DNA from: Sagittula marina
GTDB taxonomy: Bacteria; Pseudomonadota; Alphaproteobacteria; Rhodobacterales; Rhodobacteraceae
DNA: 64,000 nt
Assembly (NCBI RefSeq): GCF_014196795.1
Contig: NZ_JACIEJ010000005.1
Span: 310,001 to 374,000 of the forward strand
Direction: 5' to 3'
Of this stretch, positions 8,307-15,649 are shown in pieces. How positions within the stretch are numbered: the first letter of the stretch is position 1; each line of letters starts with the position of its first letter. The notes below the pieces were generated by a model that did no database searches, had not been told where the DNA came from, and was given only the letters and a program-made list of their open reading frames with translations. The translations under genes and the position numbers were made by a program.

Positions 8307-8995
8307 GCCACGCTCACCTGTGCCAGTGCCGCGCCGCCCCACTGCGTCGCAGCGGCGGCCATCATGCCGGGAAAGGATCGGCTTCGCAGGCGAGCGCGTT
8401 CCGGAGTGTTTGGCATCCGGTGTATTCGATTCCACTTTTTCCATTCGTCGCTGCCGCGATCTGGCTCGGCCAGTAGGTTTGTCGCGTTCAGCTCGGGAAG
8501 CCCGTGCAGAAACCATCCTGTTGCTTTGTAGGCCGGTTCGCCAAACCAGAAGGGCTGTACGATCTGAGGTGCGGGTAGGTCTGGAGGCATCCGATCTTTC
8601 GCCAAGTCATTCATCTCCGGGTTCTCTATGGCGCGCCGAGGGATCGGGGCGGCCCAGCATGTGGTGAAAATGCTCACTCCAAGTTCGAACTCTTCGCGCA
8701 TGTCGGCGAGCGTTCGTCCTTGCGGAAGTTTCTTGGGGTGCGTCCATTTGCCGGGGCCTGACATCCATCGACGTCCGGATCTGCAAAGCCGAGTGCATGG
8801 CGGGTGCATGACGCACAGGAGGTCCCAGCCGTCGTTCAGTATGCCGTCGCGGATGTCGCAGCGAATGTGGCGATTGCTACCGTCTTCGGCTGGTTCGATG
8901 TCACACGACCAGACATCATGTCCAAGCGCATCAAAGGCACGCCTTGCGATGCCGGAGGTTTCGCAACCGATAAGGACACGTAAGGTCCGCATCAT
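8303..8995 (-). CDS. Putative phage DNA (cytosine) methyltransferase-like protein
   Basis: A 230-residue protein beginning MMRTLRVLIGCETSGIARRAF, a motif-I-like glycine loop, followed by acidic SCDIEP. HPPCTRLCRSG at 64-74 contains the Pro-Pro-Cys typical of the catalytic loop of 5-methylcytosine methylases. The family is common in temperate phages of alphaproteobacteria and is shorter than host cytosine methylases. Whether it methylates DNA or is a degenerate relative cannot be told here. It is coupled by 4-base overlaps to the genes on either side, and paired with a second methyltransferase-like protein. Confidence 0.7.
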   Translation of the reverse strand: MMRTLRVLIGCETSGIARRAFDALGHDVWSCDIEPAEDGSNRHIRCDIRDGILNDGWDLLCVMHPPCTRLCRSGRRWMSGPGKWTHPKKLPQGRTLADMREEFELGVSIFTTCWAAPIPRRAIENPEMNDLAKDRMPPDLPAPQIVQPFWFGEPAYKATGWFLHGLPELNATNLLAEPDRGSDEWKKWNRIHRMPNTPERARLRSRSFPGMMAAAATQWGGAALAQVSVA

Positions 8996-9174
8996 GCTGC
9001 CCCATCCCTGCTGTCAGAAACGCCATGGCGCTGGCCGAAAGAACGAAAATGGCGCGCGTGGCGGATTTCCTCAGGAGTGCCCTGTTCCATCACCAGGCGC
9101 GCGGCGTCGCGGATCTCGGCGTCGTCGTGGGTGGAGGGGGAGGCGAGGATAGCGCGGGCTTTGTCGAGGGTCAT
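8992..9174 (-). CDS. Small phage protein
   Basis: A 60-residue, mainly helical, charged protein (MTLDKARAILASPSTHDDAEIRDAARLVMEQG). Its stop overlaps the next start by 4 bases, which supports translation. No recognised family and no clear Shine-Dalgarno site. Confidence 0.55.
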   Translation of the reverse strand: MTLDKARAILASPSTHDDAEIRDAARLVMEQGTPEEIRHARHFRSFGQRHGVSDSRDGAA

Positions 9175-9241
9175 GCTTGTTATCCGGTTCTTGGTCTGGC
9201 GTCCGTCGATGCGGCCCGCTCTCGGGCCGCAGAAAGAGGCG

Positions 9242-10216
9242 TCAGCGTTCGGGAGTTCCCCACATCAACGGCAACTGCGTTGCGGCCTGTGCGCGGGCGC
9301 ATTCGCCTTCCATGGCGTCGCGCAAAGCGATGTCCGGTTGAAACACCTGAAGGCGGAACTTCACCGTCGAGCTGGATTTCCGGTAGGAAAAGCGAGCAGT
9401 CAGTCGATAGAGGTCCATCCCGTCAAAAACAGGAATTGCGATGAGGAACAGGCTGGGCAGCTTCAGTGGCCGCCCTTCGTCGTCTTTGTGTTCGTTGACG
9501 AACTGGAGGCTTGTGGTGCCATCATTGCGGTTGGCCGTGACTTTGAGGTCGGAGGTCTCGTTGATGGTGAATTGCCGTGACAGGTTGACCAGCTCGTGTG
9601 GCTGGCCAAAGCGGCCATCGATCTTTTCCGCGATGGTTGCGCACCGTTCCTCCCAAGGGGCGGGGTCGCTGCTGCTGGCGTTAAGCAAGTATGGCGTGGG
9701 CTCGATCACATCGAGGATGTTGTTGTCGATGAACTCCGCCAGCTCTTCGCGGGTCAATTCCTTACCGCTGACCGCCATCCATCGCTTCCATTCTTCGGAA
9801 AGCGGAAACGTGTAGACGCCGCGGTGATCTGCGAAACCTGCGCCCGCCTCTCCGGTTACGGCGTCCCAGCTACGGGGGCCGTGCTCGTGGTAGTTGGCAA
9901 CGGTCGTCAGCTTCAATTCCGGTGTGTAGGTGGCAAACATGACGCTTTCGTCGCCCTTGAAGCGGTTCGACCAGGTTATGAGGCTGTCGAGCGTGACGTG
10001 GTGGCAAATGCCGGAGCGCCGCTCTGGTTACATGCGCAAGGTTGCGTCGCGCAGATGCTGAGACAGGTCTTGCACGGTTCGGCCTACAGGCACGCTGACC
10101 AGAAACGGGGTCTGAAGGTCATGCGTGGGCGGATCGATATACTCGACATCGCCAAATTCGCGCAGAGTGTCCCGCATGGTTTGCGCGACGTTTTCGGTGG
10201 TGGGAAAATCGGTCAT
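9242..10216 (-). pseudogene. DUF2303 (YfdQ-like) phage gene interrupted by in-frame TAA
   Basis: The gene starts at ATG 10216 behind GGAG and reads 62 codons to a TAA at 10030-10028. The same frame continues past the stop to 9242. Residues after the stop (PERRSGICHH, then VTLDSLITWSNRFKGDESVMF) match the region of DUF2303 proteins that begins the VTLxDxxSFIxYVNRFK core, and the rest (ATYTPELKLTTVANYHEHG, PLSEEWKRW) is the conserved core. Without the stop the product would be 324 residues. No ATG, GTG or TTG in frame lies between the stop and ATG 9940, so reinitiation would lose about 29 core residues. DUF2303 proteins are early phage proteins of unknown function. Causes may be a real nonsense mutation, a sequencing error or readthrough. 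Confidence 0.82.
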
Positions 10217-10249
10217 TGGTTTCTCCGTGGGGTCGACTTGTTTGAGGGA

Positions 10250-10612
10250 TCAGGCGTCGCGAATGTCGCGCTCGCCGGTGACGTCTCGGATGCCTTCATG
10301 CGCGCGGCGCAGCATTGGGGAGTGAAGGGACAGCTGGCCTCCTTCGTTTACGTAGGCGGCGCCCATGGCTTTGGGCGTCTTCGGCGGGGTGATCTTGTAG
10401 TCGCCGGAAATCGCGACATCGCCGTTTTTGTGCATCTCGTATTCGATGCTGAGGGTCAGCTTGCCTTTGGGCTTGCCGCCAAAGGCCAACTGGTGGTCGC
10501 GCAGCGTTTGGCGTAGTGCGGCCAGTTCGGTCTGTATGAGGCCAAGGAACTCGCCTTGGTCCAGCAGGTTCAGTTCCTGCTCAAGCGTTCTGATGTCGTA
10601 ACTGTTGCTCAT
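10250..10612 (-). CDS. Hypothetical phage protein
   Basis: A 120-residue protein beginning MSNSYDIRTLEQELNLLDQ, with a helical first half and a beta-rich second half (KLTLSIEYEMHKNGDVAISGDYKITPPK). It lies in the leftward early operon just upstream of the DUF2303 gene. This pairing is often seen in alphaproteobacterial prophages, but no function is known to me. Confidence 0.7.
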   Translation of the reverse strand: MSNSYDIRTLEQELNLLDQGEFLGLIQTELAALRQTLRDHQLAFGGKPKGKLTLSIEYEMHKNGDVAISGDYKITPPKTPKAMGAAYVNEGGQLSLHSPMLRRAHEGIRDVTGERDIRDA

Positions 10613-10624
10613 GATGCATTCCTT

Positions 10625-10888
10625 TCAGCGTTGGCTGGCGATGCGACCGGTCCAGGCGTCGAACTCGGTGCGCAGCGTGGCGAAGCGGGTGGCCGCGTCG
10701 TTGTCGGTGTCCAGATCGCGGCGGCTTGTGACGTGGCAAAAGCGGCGCAGGTATTCAGCGGCGGCTTCGGTCGTGGCTTCGGCGGTGGGGAGTCCGGACC
10801 GTTGCGCTGCAAAGCGTCGAAACCGGGTGTCCTGGCAAAGCATGGCCGCGCGTCGGGCGATGCGGTTGGGGTGGCCTGCTGCTGGCAT
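10625..10888 (-). CDS. Hypothetical phage protein
   Basis: An 87-residue Arg-rich protein starting MPAAGHPNRIARRAAML, preceded by AAAGG. The reading frame was chosen over an overlapping Pro-rich frame because of the ribosome site, balanced composition and fit with neighbours. The sequence suggests a helical, possibly nucleic-acid-binding protein. Family not recognised. Confidence 0.6.
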   Translation of the reverse strand: MPAAGHPNRIARRAAMLCQDTRFRRFAAQRSGLPTAEATTEAAAEYLRRFCHVTSRRDLDTDNDAATRFATLRTEFDAWTGRIASQR

Positions 10889-10905
10889 GTCCGGACCTTT
10901 CGCGA

Positions 10906-11112
10906 TTACAGATTGAGAGCGGCTTGATCGGCATCGCGCGGGGTGGCGATGTGGACTGATTTCAGGACGGCGTAGTCGGCGCCGCTGGTGGCGGCCAAGC
11001 TTGTGGCGGCGGCGCAGGCTTCGTCGTAGCTGTCGTAGGCGCGGCGGGCGTTGCTTTTGCCAGCGCGGGCCGCACCTACGTGCGCGACCATGTAGAAGGA
11101 TGGCACGCTCAT
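10906..11112 (-). CDS. Hypothetical phage protein
   Basis: A 68-residue protein starting MSVPSFYMVAHVGAARAGKSN. The ATG at 11112 overlaps the preceding stop (ATGA), which fixes the start. It contains an alternating pattern of aromatic and small residues and ends HIATPRDADQAALNL. No family recognised. Confidence 0.6.
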   Translation of the reverse strand: MSVPSFYMVAHVGAARAGKSNARRAYDSYDEACAAATSLAATSGADYAVLKSVHIATPRDADQAALNL

Positions 11113-11330
11113 TGTGCTGCCCCCGATCCGATGCTTTGGGCCAATTCGGCAAAGCCATAAGCCGAACTGGCCACCACGGCGGTTAAGCCTAGGCACAAGA
11201 GGTAATCGAACCCTTCCAAGTCACTGCGCGGATTTAAAAAGCCGCCGATAGCCGCCGCGGCCAGCGCAAGGATGAAGGCAGTGACCCATGCGGCGATCTG
11301 ATCAATGGTTAAGGCGAGCATCAGCATCAT
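11109..11330 (-). CDS. Small phage membrane protein
   Basis: A 73-residue protein with two hydrophobic helices (about 6-30 and 44-62) separated by LNPRSDLEGFDY, so it is likely a helical hairpin in the inner membrane. Coupled by 4-base overlaps on both sides. Such early membrane proteins may act in superinfection exclusion, but nothing here proves it. Confidence 0.65.
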   Translation of the reverse strand: MMLMLALTIDQIAAWVTAFILALAAAAIGGFLNPRSDLEGFDYLLCLGLTAVVASSAYGFAELAQSIGSGAAQ

Positions 11331-11659
11331 GCCGCCACCTCGGAGCCGATTGCCCGGTCGTAGAGCGTGGCAATGATCGCGCCGATTTTGGCATCCGCGA
11401 CGCCGAGGAAGATCCGGATGTGGCCACTTGGCGCGACCTCGACGATCATCGACGTGACGGCGCGGCCTGTGCTGGCGTCGCCGATCTCGTATGTGAAGAC
11501 GTCGGGCGTGCTTGATGTCATCGAGCGGGCAAATCGGGCCGGCGTGACGGTGAAACCGGCGCGGCGCAGGTCCAGTAGAAGACGGTCGCGCGCGCCTATT
11601 TGCGTTGCGGGGTCGCGCGCTATTGTGTTGCCGATCAGGTCGAGGTCAGTGGGTTTCAT
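11327..11659 (-). CDS. Hypothetical phage protein
   Basis: A 110-residue soluble protein starting MKPTDLDLIGNTIARDPATQIGARDRLLLDLRRAG, with a beta-rich second half (MIVEVAPSGHIRIFLG). The start overlaps the upstream stop by 4 bases. No family recognised. Confidence 0.6.
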   Translation of the reverse strand: MKPTDLDLIGNTIARDPATQIGARDRLLLDLRRAGFTVTPARFARSMTSSTPDVFTYEIGDASTGRAVTSMIVEVAPSGHIRIFLGVADAKIGAIIATLYDRAIGSEVAA

Positions 11660-11976
11660 GCTGCGCCCCCCTGGCCCAGCCGTGCTTGCACCGCGGCGGT
11701 GATGCGCGGGCGCGCGGCGTCGATGTAGGCTGCGAGCGTATCGTCGTTTACCGGCACGATGGGCCATGCGCAGTGCTGAGCGCGCATCCTGTGCAGGCGT
11801 GCGGCGCGGTCAGGCGTGATCCGTGCGCTGGTGCCGTCTTCCAAGGTCTGCGCCTCTTTGGCAGCCCTCCAGCTTTCGAAGCTCTTGAGCGCGTCTGGAG
11901 GCCGCTTTGAAACAATGAGGTCCGATGTTCCTACACCGGCTAGGACTGTGGTAACTCGGCCAGAAGCGTGGCGCAT
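11656..11976 (-). CDS. First gene of leftward early operon, hypothetical
   Basis: A 106-residue protein (MRHASGRVTTVLAGVGTSDLIVSKRPPDALKSFESWRAAKEAQ), Arg/Ala-rich and largely helical. AGGAG six bases upstream gives a strong ribosome site. It is the first gene of the leftward operon running to int, and its promoter region carries the TATAAGCAT operator array, so expression of the early operon is probably controlled there. Confidence 0.65.
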   Translation of the reverse strand: MRHASGRVTTVLAGVGTSDLIVSKRPPDALKSFESWRAAKEAQTLEDGTSARITPDRAARLHRMRAQHCAWPIVPVNDDTLAAYIDAARPRITAAVQARLGQGGAA

Positions 11977-11986
11977 GATCGACTCC

Positions 11987-12037
11987 TATAAGCATAACCG
12001 TTCACACTATAAGCATTGGTTAGATGCTAATAAGCGT
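11987..12037. promoter_or_regulatory. Operator array: three TATAAGCAT sites at 21-bp pitch
   Basis: TATAAGCAT occurs at 11987-11995 and 12008-12016, with AATAAGCGT at 12029-12037, so starts are exactly 21 bp apart. The middle site extends to TAAGCATTGGTTA, one mismatch from a perfect inverted repeat of TAAGCA. The array lies between the leftward operon start (11976) and the rightward gene at 12116. The same motif occurs before the repressor-like genes at 13.97-14.05 kb. Confidence 0.7.
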
Positions 12038-12115
12038 CGTGTAAACTAAAAAGTCCACACTCTGGCAGCAACCTTCCGTTAATTTCGGTAGCCGTTGGTA
12101 AACTGGAGGCTGAAA

Positions 12116-12868
12116 ATGAGACTTTCCTTGGCGTTCGCTGCTGCGAATCAATGCACCACCTACCTCGCGCAAAGAGGTTTGGAGGTTTCTTTGTCCCAAG
12201 ATCCGTTAGAGGTTGCCGCGTCAGTTGCAGCGGTCGGAAAGCCGTATCTGACGCCTTGGCTTGACCCTTTGAGCAACGACTTTGGGGAGCGTAATTTCTT
12301 TTGGGTGATTGGTCGCTCTAAAGATGGCGTTGAGATGGTAGGTGGTGGTCGGATTGATGACCTCGGCGAACGTCCTAGCGGATTGATCAAGCGACTATTT
12401 GATCGGACTTACGGCGTTGGGACGGTCACGGGAGTATCAGAAAGGTGCGATGATGCGCTGCAAGGCCGTGTTTGCTATCTGGGTGATCTCTATAGCCGAA
12501 GCACTCGCGGCTTGGGGCGTGAGCGCGTGCGGGCGTTCGTTGGAGTCGCACATGCCTTCGCTGCAATGTCATTCTCGGTAGATGCGACCTACAGCTTTAT
12601 GCGCAACGCCGATATTTTGCGAGGTAGTGCGGATGTTAATGGGTTTACGCGGCGCGTCCTGGACCCCGTGACTTGGGGGCAAATGCCAGAGGCTCGTAGC
12701 GAGACAGAGCAGATCGTCTATCGTCATCGGTCAGATGATGCTGTCTATTTTAATGGTCTCATACGGGAATTGGGGCGCAGTGAAGTAGCACAGCGGCATT
12801 GCCGAATTGATCCACAACGTGAAGCCCCAAGCGAAGATAGCTCGCCCGAACTCGAAGTGGACGCGTAG
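12116..12868 (+). CDS. Hypothetical phage or accessory protein
   Basis: A 250-residue soluble protein starting MRLSLAFAAANQCTTYL. The ATG at 12116 was chosen because GGAGG lies six bases upstream; a TTG at 12095 is less likely. The middle (FFWVIGRSKDGVEMVGGGRIDDL, then YLGDLYSRSTRGLGRERVRAFVG) alternates strands and helices in a way reminiscent of acyltransferase folds, but no catalytic motif is certain. It is divergent from the early operon and shares its operator region. Its last 110 bases overlap the end of the leftward regulator gene. AT-richer codon use than the phage structural genes hints at a separate origin. Confidence 0.65.
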   Translation: MRLSLAFAAANQCTTYLAQRGLEVSLSQDPLEVAASVAAVGKPYLTPWLDPLSNDFGERNFFWVIGRSKDGVEMVGGGRIDDLGERPSGLIKRLFDRTYGVGTVTGVSERCDDALQGRVCYLGDLYSRSTRGLGRERVRAFVGVAHAFAAMSFSVDATYSFMRNADILRGSADVNGFTRRVLDPVTWGQMPEARSETEQIVYRHRSDDAVYFNGLIRELGRSEVAQRHCRIDPQREAPSEDSSPELEVDA

Positions 12869-13445
12869 TTAGGCGTTGATCGAGGAACACGGTGTCCATA
12901 GCGACCCCGTCGAGCACAGTCTTGTCGTGAAATTTTCGCACCATTGCGATGTTCCGTAGGTCCATCGCGTCTAATTCAGTTTGCGCTTTTTTACGGTCAG
13001 TGGTGCCTAACCTCAGGCAAAAAAGGGTCTTTCTGCCGAGGCGCCTTATGCGTGGCGCCTCGTCGGTTCCTGTGGGTGGTTCGTATAGGTCGAAGAAGTC
13101 CTGAAGTTGGTCGAAGGCCGCCAATTGACGATCACCGCGCCACCACGCTTCCATGAAATCATTGACCGATGGGCCATCTGATTGAGGTTGATTGAAGTCT
13201 TCAGGCCCAGCCGGATCGCAGTCGATCTCTTTTAGGATCTGGTGAAGCGGGGTTCCTAAAGCATCAGCGAGGCGCACCATGTTAAAGAGTCCTGGCCCGG
13301 CAGCGCTGTTGTCAAATTTGCCTCTTAGGATTTCGCCGAGCTGAGGTGCCGACATTTCTGCGGCTATGGATGCCCTTCGTTTGCTCTCAAAACTGCTTTT
13401 TTCATAGGCGGTTTGTAGATGTTCGCGGAATGCAACAGAAAGCAA
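12759..13445 (-). CDS. HTH regulator with long C-terminal domain
   Basis: A 228-residue protein. Residues 1-75 look like an XRE-type helix-turn-helix (RASIAAEMSAPQLGEILRGKFDN, then ADALGTPLHQIL). Residues 90-228 form a soluble domain with FMEAWWRGDRQLAAFDQ and DTVFLDQRLTTRPLRVRASYLRLGL, possibly ligand-sensing. The start is TTG 13445, supported by GGAGGGG six bases upstream. The 3' end overlaps the convergent gene by 110 bp. With the smaller XRE protein at 13661-13963 it makes two candidate repressors for the shared operators. Confidence 0.75.
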   Translation of the reverse strand: MLSVAFREHLQTAYEKSSFESKRRASIAAEMSAPQLGEILRGKFDNSAAGPGLFNMVRLADALGTPLHQILKEIDCDPAGPEDFNQPQSDGPSVNDFMEAWWRGDRQLAAFDQLQDFFDLYEPPTGTDEAPRIRRLGRKTLFCLRLGTTDRKKAQTELDAMDLRNIAMVRKFHDKTVLDGVAMDTVFLDQRLTTRPLRVRASYLRLGLHVVDQFGNAAVLLHCAPIPV

Positions 13446-13660
13446 GGTCTACCCCTCCGTTCGTCTGTATCTCCGGTGAGGATGGAATTTATAAATTCCA
13501 TTGTAAAGCGGTTTTGGCTTTGTGGCGCTAATAAGGGTTGCGCACTTAGGTTGCATGAATAAGTTGGTCGAGTTGTATATGGTTGTGAGGGACGTGATGA
13601 AGATAACTCGATTGGCGTTTGCCATTGAGAGTGGTGAGCTCTCACGCCTTCTGGCTGAGG

Positions 13661-13963
13661 CTACTTCAGAAGCGTTAAAAGAGCGCGAAATCGTTCCGGA
13701 TTCTCCTGCATCAGCTCGAAGATCTCCTCTGCGTCTGCCGGGATCTGTGTTCCATACATCACGTAAGGAAGTGAGAGACCTAGCTCGCGACAAATAGCGT
13801 CAAGGCGATCAACCGTCGGGATTTGGCCTCGGGTTAGAACATTGGTCAGATATCCCTTTGATTGGCCGCTTGCCAGCGACACCTCTGTACGGCTCCGGCG
13901 CTGACGTCTGATCTCAACGTCTAGACGCTCGCGCATTTTCTCTATGTCAAACTGCTGTCCCAT
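13661..13963 (-). CDS. XRE-family repressor (CI-like)
   Basis: A 100-residue protein with an XRE helix-turn-helix at about 20-75 (RSRTEVSLASGQSKGYLTNVLTRGQIPTVDRLDAICRELG) and a short C-terminal tail. It lacks a LexA-type autocleavage domain, so induction would need an antirepressor or another route. It is divergent from the Cro-like gene at 14052, and the intergenic region holds four copies of the ATGCTTATA motif. The obvious candidate for the lysogeny repressor. Confidence 0.85.
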   Translation of the reverse strand: MGQQFDIEKMRERLDVEIRRQRRSRTEVSLASGQSKGYLTNVLTRGQIPTVDRLDAICRELGLSLPYVMYGTQIPADAEEIFELMQENPERFRALLTLLK

Positions 13964-13968
13964 GCCTA

Positions 13969-14054
13969 TTGCTTACACTGCGCTTATAAACGTCGCACGT
14001 AATAAATAATTTCCATTGCCGTCGATGCTTATAATGGTTTAAGCAATGCTTATG
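13969..14054. promoter_or_regulatory. Lysogeny control region with ATGCTTATA operators
   Basis: Copies of ATGCTTATA or close variants lie at 13969-13977, 13980-13988, 14025-14033 and 14046-14054. The last two are again 21 bp apart. TAAGCA-A-TGCTTA (14040-14052) is a perfect inverted repeat. A consensus -10 box TATAAT (14030-14035) lies inside the third copy, so repressor binding would block rightward transcription. Confidence 0.7.
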
Positions 14055-14348
14055 AGCGTCAATGAATCACATGCAGTTTCGCCAGATGATGGCTTCGTCG
14101 GCACGCGGGAGGGCTTTGTTCAGGAGGTCGAGGACTTTCTGACAGAGTTTGGAATTTCAAGCAGTTACTTCGGGATGAAGGCGGTTCGAAACCCTAAGCT
14201 CGTTGAGCGACTGAGGGATGGCTTTGGTTGCCGTCCTGCAACAATGCTCAAAGCTCGGCAGTTTATGTCCGCCCAGCGTAAAGCCCGCGATGCTGTTCCC
14301 GCTACTTCGTACTTCTGCCCAACATGCGGCTCAAAGGTAGATCAATGA
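14052..14348 (+). CDS. Cro-like small DNA-binding protein
   Basis: A 98-residue protein (MSVNESHAVSPDDGFVGTREGFVQEVEDFL) with a helix-rich centre SSSYFGMKAVRNPKLVERLRDGFGCRPATMLKARQFM that resembles small phage or plasmid HTH proteins common in Rhodobacterales. The C-terminus has a CPTCG motif that could bind zinc. Two ATGs are possible (14046 and 14052). Neither has a ribosome site, and the -10 box ends only 10 or 16 bases upstream, so the transcript would be leaderless or nearly so. It opens the rightward operon and is divergent from the repressor. Confidence 0.7.
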   Translation: MSVNESHAVSPDDGFVGTREGFVQEVEDFLTEFGISSSYFGMKAVRNPKLVERLRDGFGCRPATMLKARQFMSAQRKARDAVPATSYFCPTCGSKVDQ

Positions 14349-14513
14349 TGGTTGCTTTGGGTCGCCACATTCCCCGCAAGGGGAAACCTGCGCTGCGGGC
14401 ATCTGCGCCCGTGGCACCTTCACCGTCGTCGCGCGGCTCATCGCAAAGGGTATCCTCCTCCCGCCCTTGTGCGCTGTGCCCCGCGACGGCGGATTTTTTC
14501 ATGAGGTGAATCG

Positions 14514-15254
14514 ATGGCGGATGCCCTGACAGGACAAGAGCGCGCGTTGATCGAAGCTGCGCTGCGATCTGGCCGCGTGACGCGGATTCCGCGCGGCGCG
14601 TCTGGACTCAATCTTCCGTATTGGGACGCCAAGGCGGGCCAGCTGCGATATCAGGATCAAGGTTTTGCAAAGGCGCAGTTCAATTCGGGAAACGCGCGCA
14701 ACGCGGCAATGGCTCGGGCGCGGGTCGCTTCTGCGAACAAGTGGGCGTCGTCTCCTGAAGCGGCTGCCGTTCGCGCGCGCCGGGGCCGGGTGGCCGGTTT
14801 GGTGGCGCGCGGTTTCTCGACAGCGCAGATTGCCGACCGACTGAACATTAGCCAGGACATTGTGCGCAAGGATGCGGCGCGTCAAGGTTTGTCCATTCGC
14901 GGAAAGCCCACGCGACCGGCTCCGGATCACGTCAAAGCGCGGCGCGATGCGCTTTTGGACATGTGCCAATTTGTGCGGACGGTTCCGGACGTGGCGAGGG
15001 TTCAAAGTCTCTGCCGGCGGGTTGTTTTGGAAGATCTGGCCGTGCTGGGCATTGATCCAAGACAGGTCGGTCGGACGTGCCACATCCCCGCAGATCGGTC
15101 GAAGGTGTTGGCGCGGCGTGAGCAAGTCGCGGCGATGCTGGCGGGTGATGTTAGTTTGGAGGAGATCGCGGAGGCGCTGGACGTGCCGCCCGAGGTCGCG
15201 CGGTTCGACGTGCAATGTGTCGGCGGCGCTGCAGCGTTCGCGAGGGTCGCGTGA
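14514..15254 (+). CDS. Phage HTH protein, probable regulator or replication accessory
   Basis: A 246-residue basic protein with GAGGTG before its start. There are two HTH-like segments: VARGFSTAQIADRLNISQDIVRKDAARQG (about 100-128) and MLAGDVSLEEIAEALDVPPEVARFDV (about 207-232). The N-terminal part (RIPRGASGLNLPYWDAKAGQLRY) looks like a separate small domain. Its TGA overlaps the next ATG (TGATG), linking it to the DnaA-domain protein. Likely a DNA-binding early protein. Confidence 0.7.
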   Translation: MADALTGQERALIEAALRSGRVTRIPRGASGLNLPYWDAKAGQLRYQDQGFAKAQFNSGNARNAAMARARVASANKWASSPEAAAVRARRGRVAGLVARGFSTAQIADRLNISQDIVRKDAARQGLSIRGKPTRPAPDHVKARRDALLDMCQFVRTVPDVARVQSLCRRVVLEDLAVLGIDPRQVGRTCHIPADRSKVLARREQVAAMLAGDVSLEEIAEALDVPPEVARFDVQCVGGAAAFARVA

Positions 15255-15649
15255 TGCGCTGTTCCTCAAAGATTGATGAGCCGACATTGGATTTGATCGT
15301 GCGCGTGGTGGCCGATGTCTGGGGCGTTCCGGTCGCCGACATTCTCGGCCCAAAAAAATTCCCAATGCTCGTGCGGCCCCGTTTCGCCGTGATCCTGTTG
15401 GCGCAGCGACTGACCGAGTTTTCGCTGGCCGAGACGGCGCGGTTTCTCAAGCGCGACCACACGTCCGGCGTCAACGGGAAGAAGCGCGCCGAGCACTTTG
15501 AGGCGACCTCGATCAAGTATGCCGCGCGCATGCGCCAAGCGGAGCGGTTGTTAAGGTTCTCGACCGGGCCGGTGGTCTTCGTCCGCTCGCCGAGTCGAGT
15601 GAAGGCGCCTTTGTTTTTGCGGTCTTCCAGCGGTGAGGTTTTGTCATGA
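15254..15649 (+). CDS. Stand-alone DnaA domain IV-like phage protein
   Basis: A 131-residue protein. Residues 10-80 align with the duplex-DNA-binding domain IV of the initiator DnaA: VADVWGVPVADILG, then VRPRFAVILLAQRLTEFSLAETARFLKRDHTSGVNGKKR. The RDHTS signature at 68-72 corresponds to the RDHTTV helix that contacts the DnaA box. There is no AAA+ ATPase domain. A perfect DnaA box lies 1.3 kb downstream (16956-16964). It may bind that site to start or modulate phage replication, or act on host DnaA boxes. The frame is set by TGATG coupling upstream and ATGA coupling downstream. Confidence 0.85.
   Translation: MRCSSKIDEPTLDLIVRVVADVWGVPVADILGPKKFPMLVRPRFAVILLAQRLTEFSLAETARFLKRDHTSGVNGKKRAEHFEATSIKYAARMRQAERLLRFSTGPVVFVRSPSRVKAPLFLRSSSGEVLS

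Noticed and set aside
13522-13797. Rightward frame antisense to the 13661-13963 repressor
   Set aside because: Its second half is a shadow of the repressor HTH gene, and the first part lacks a ribosome site. The 13446-13660 interval is treated as noncoding.
14324-14509. 61-codon frame between the Cro-like and HTH genes
   Set aside because: Ser/Pro/Arg-rich, no good ribosome site, and another frame over the same bases looks equally plausible; not supportable.
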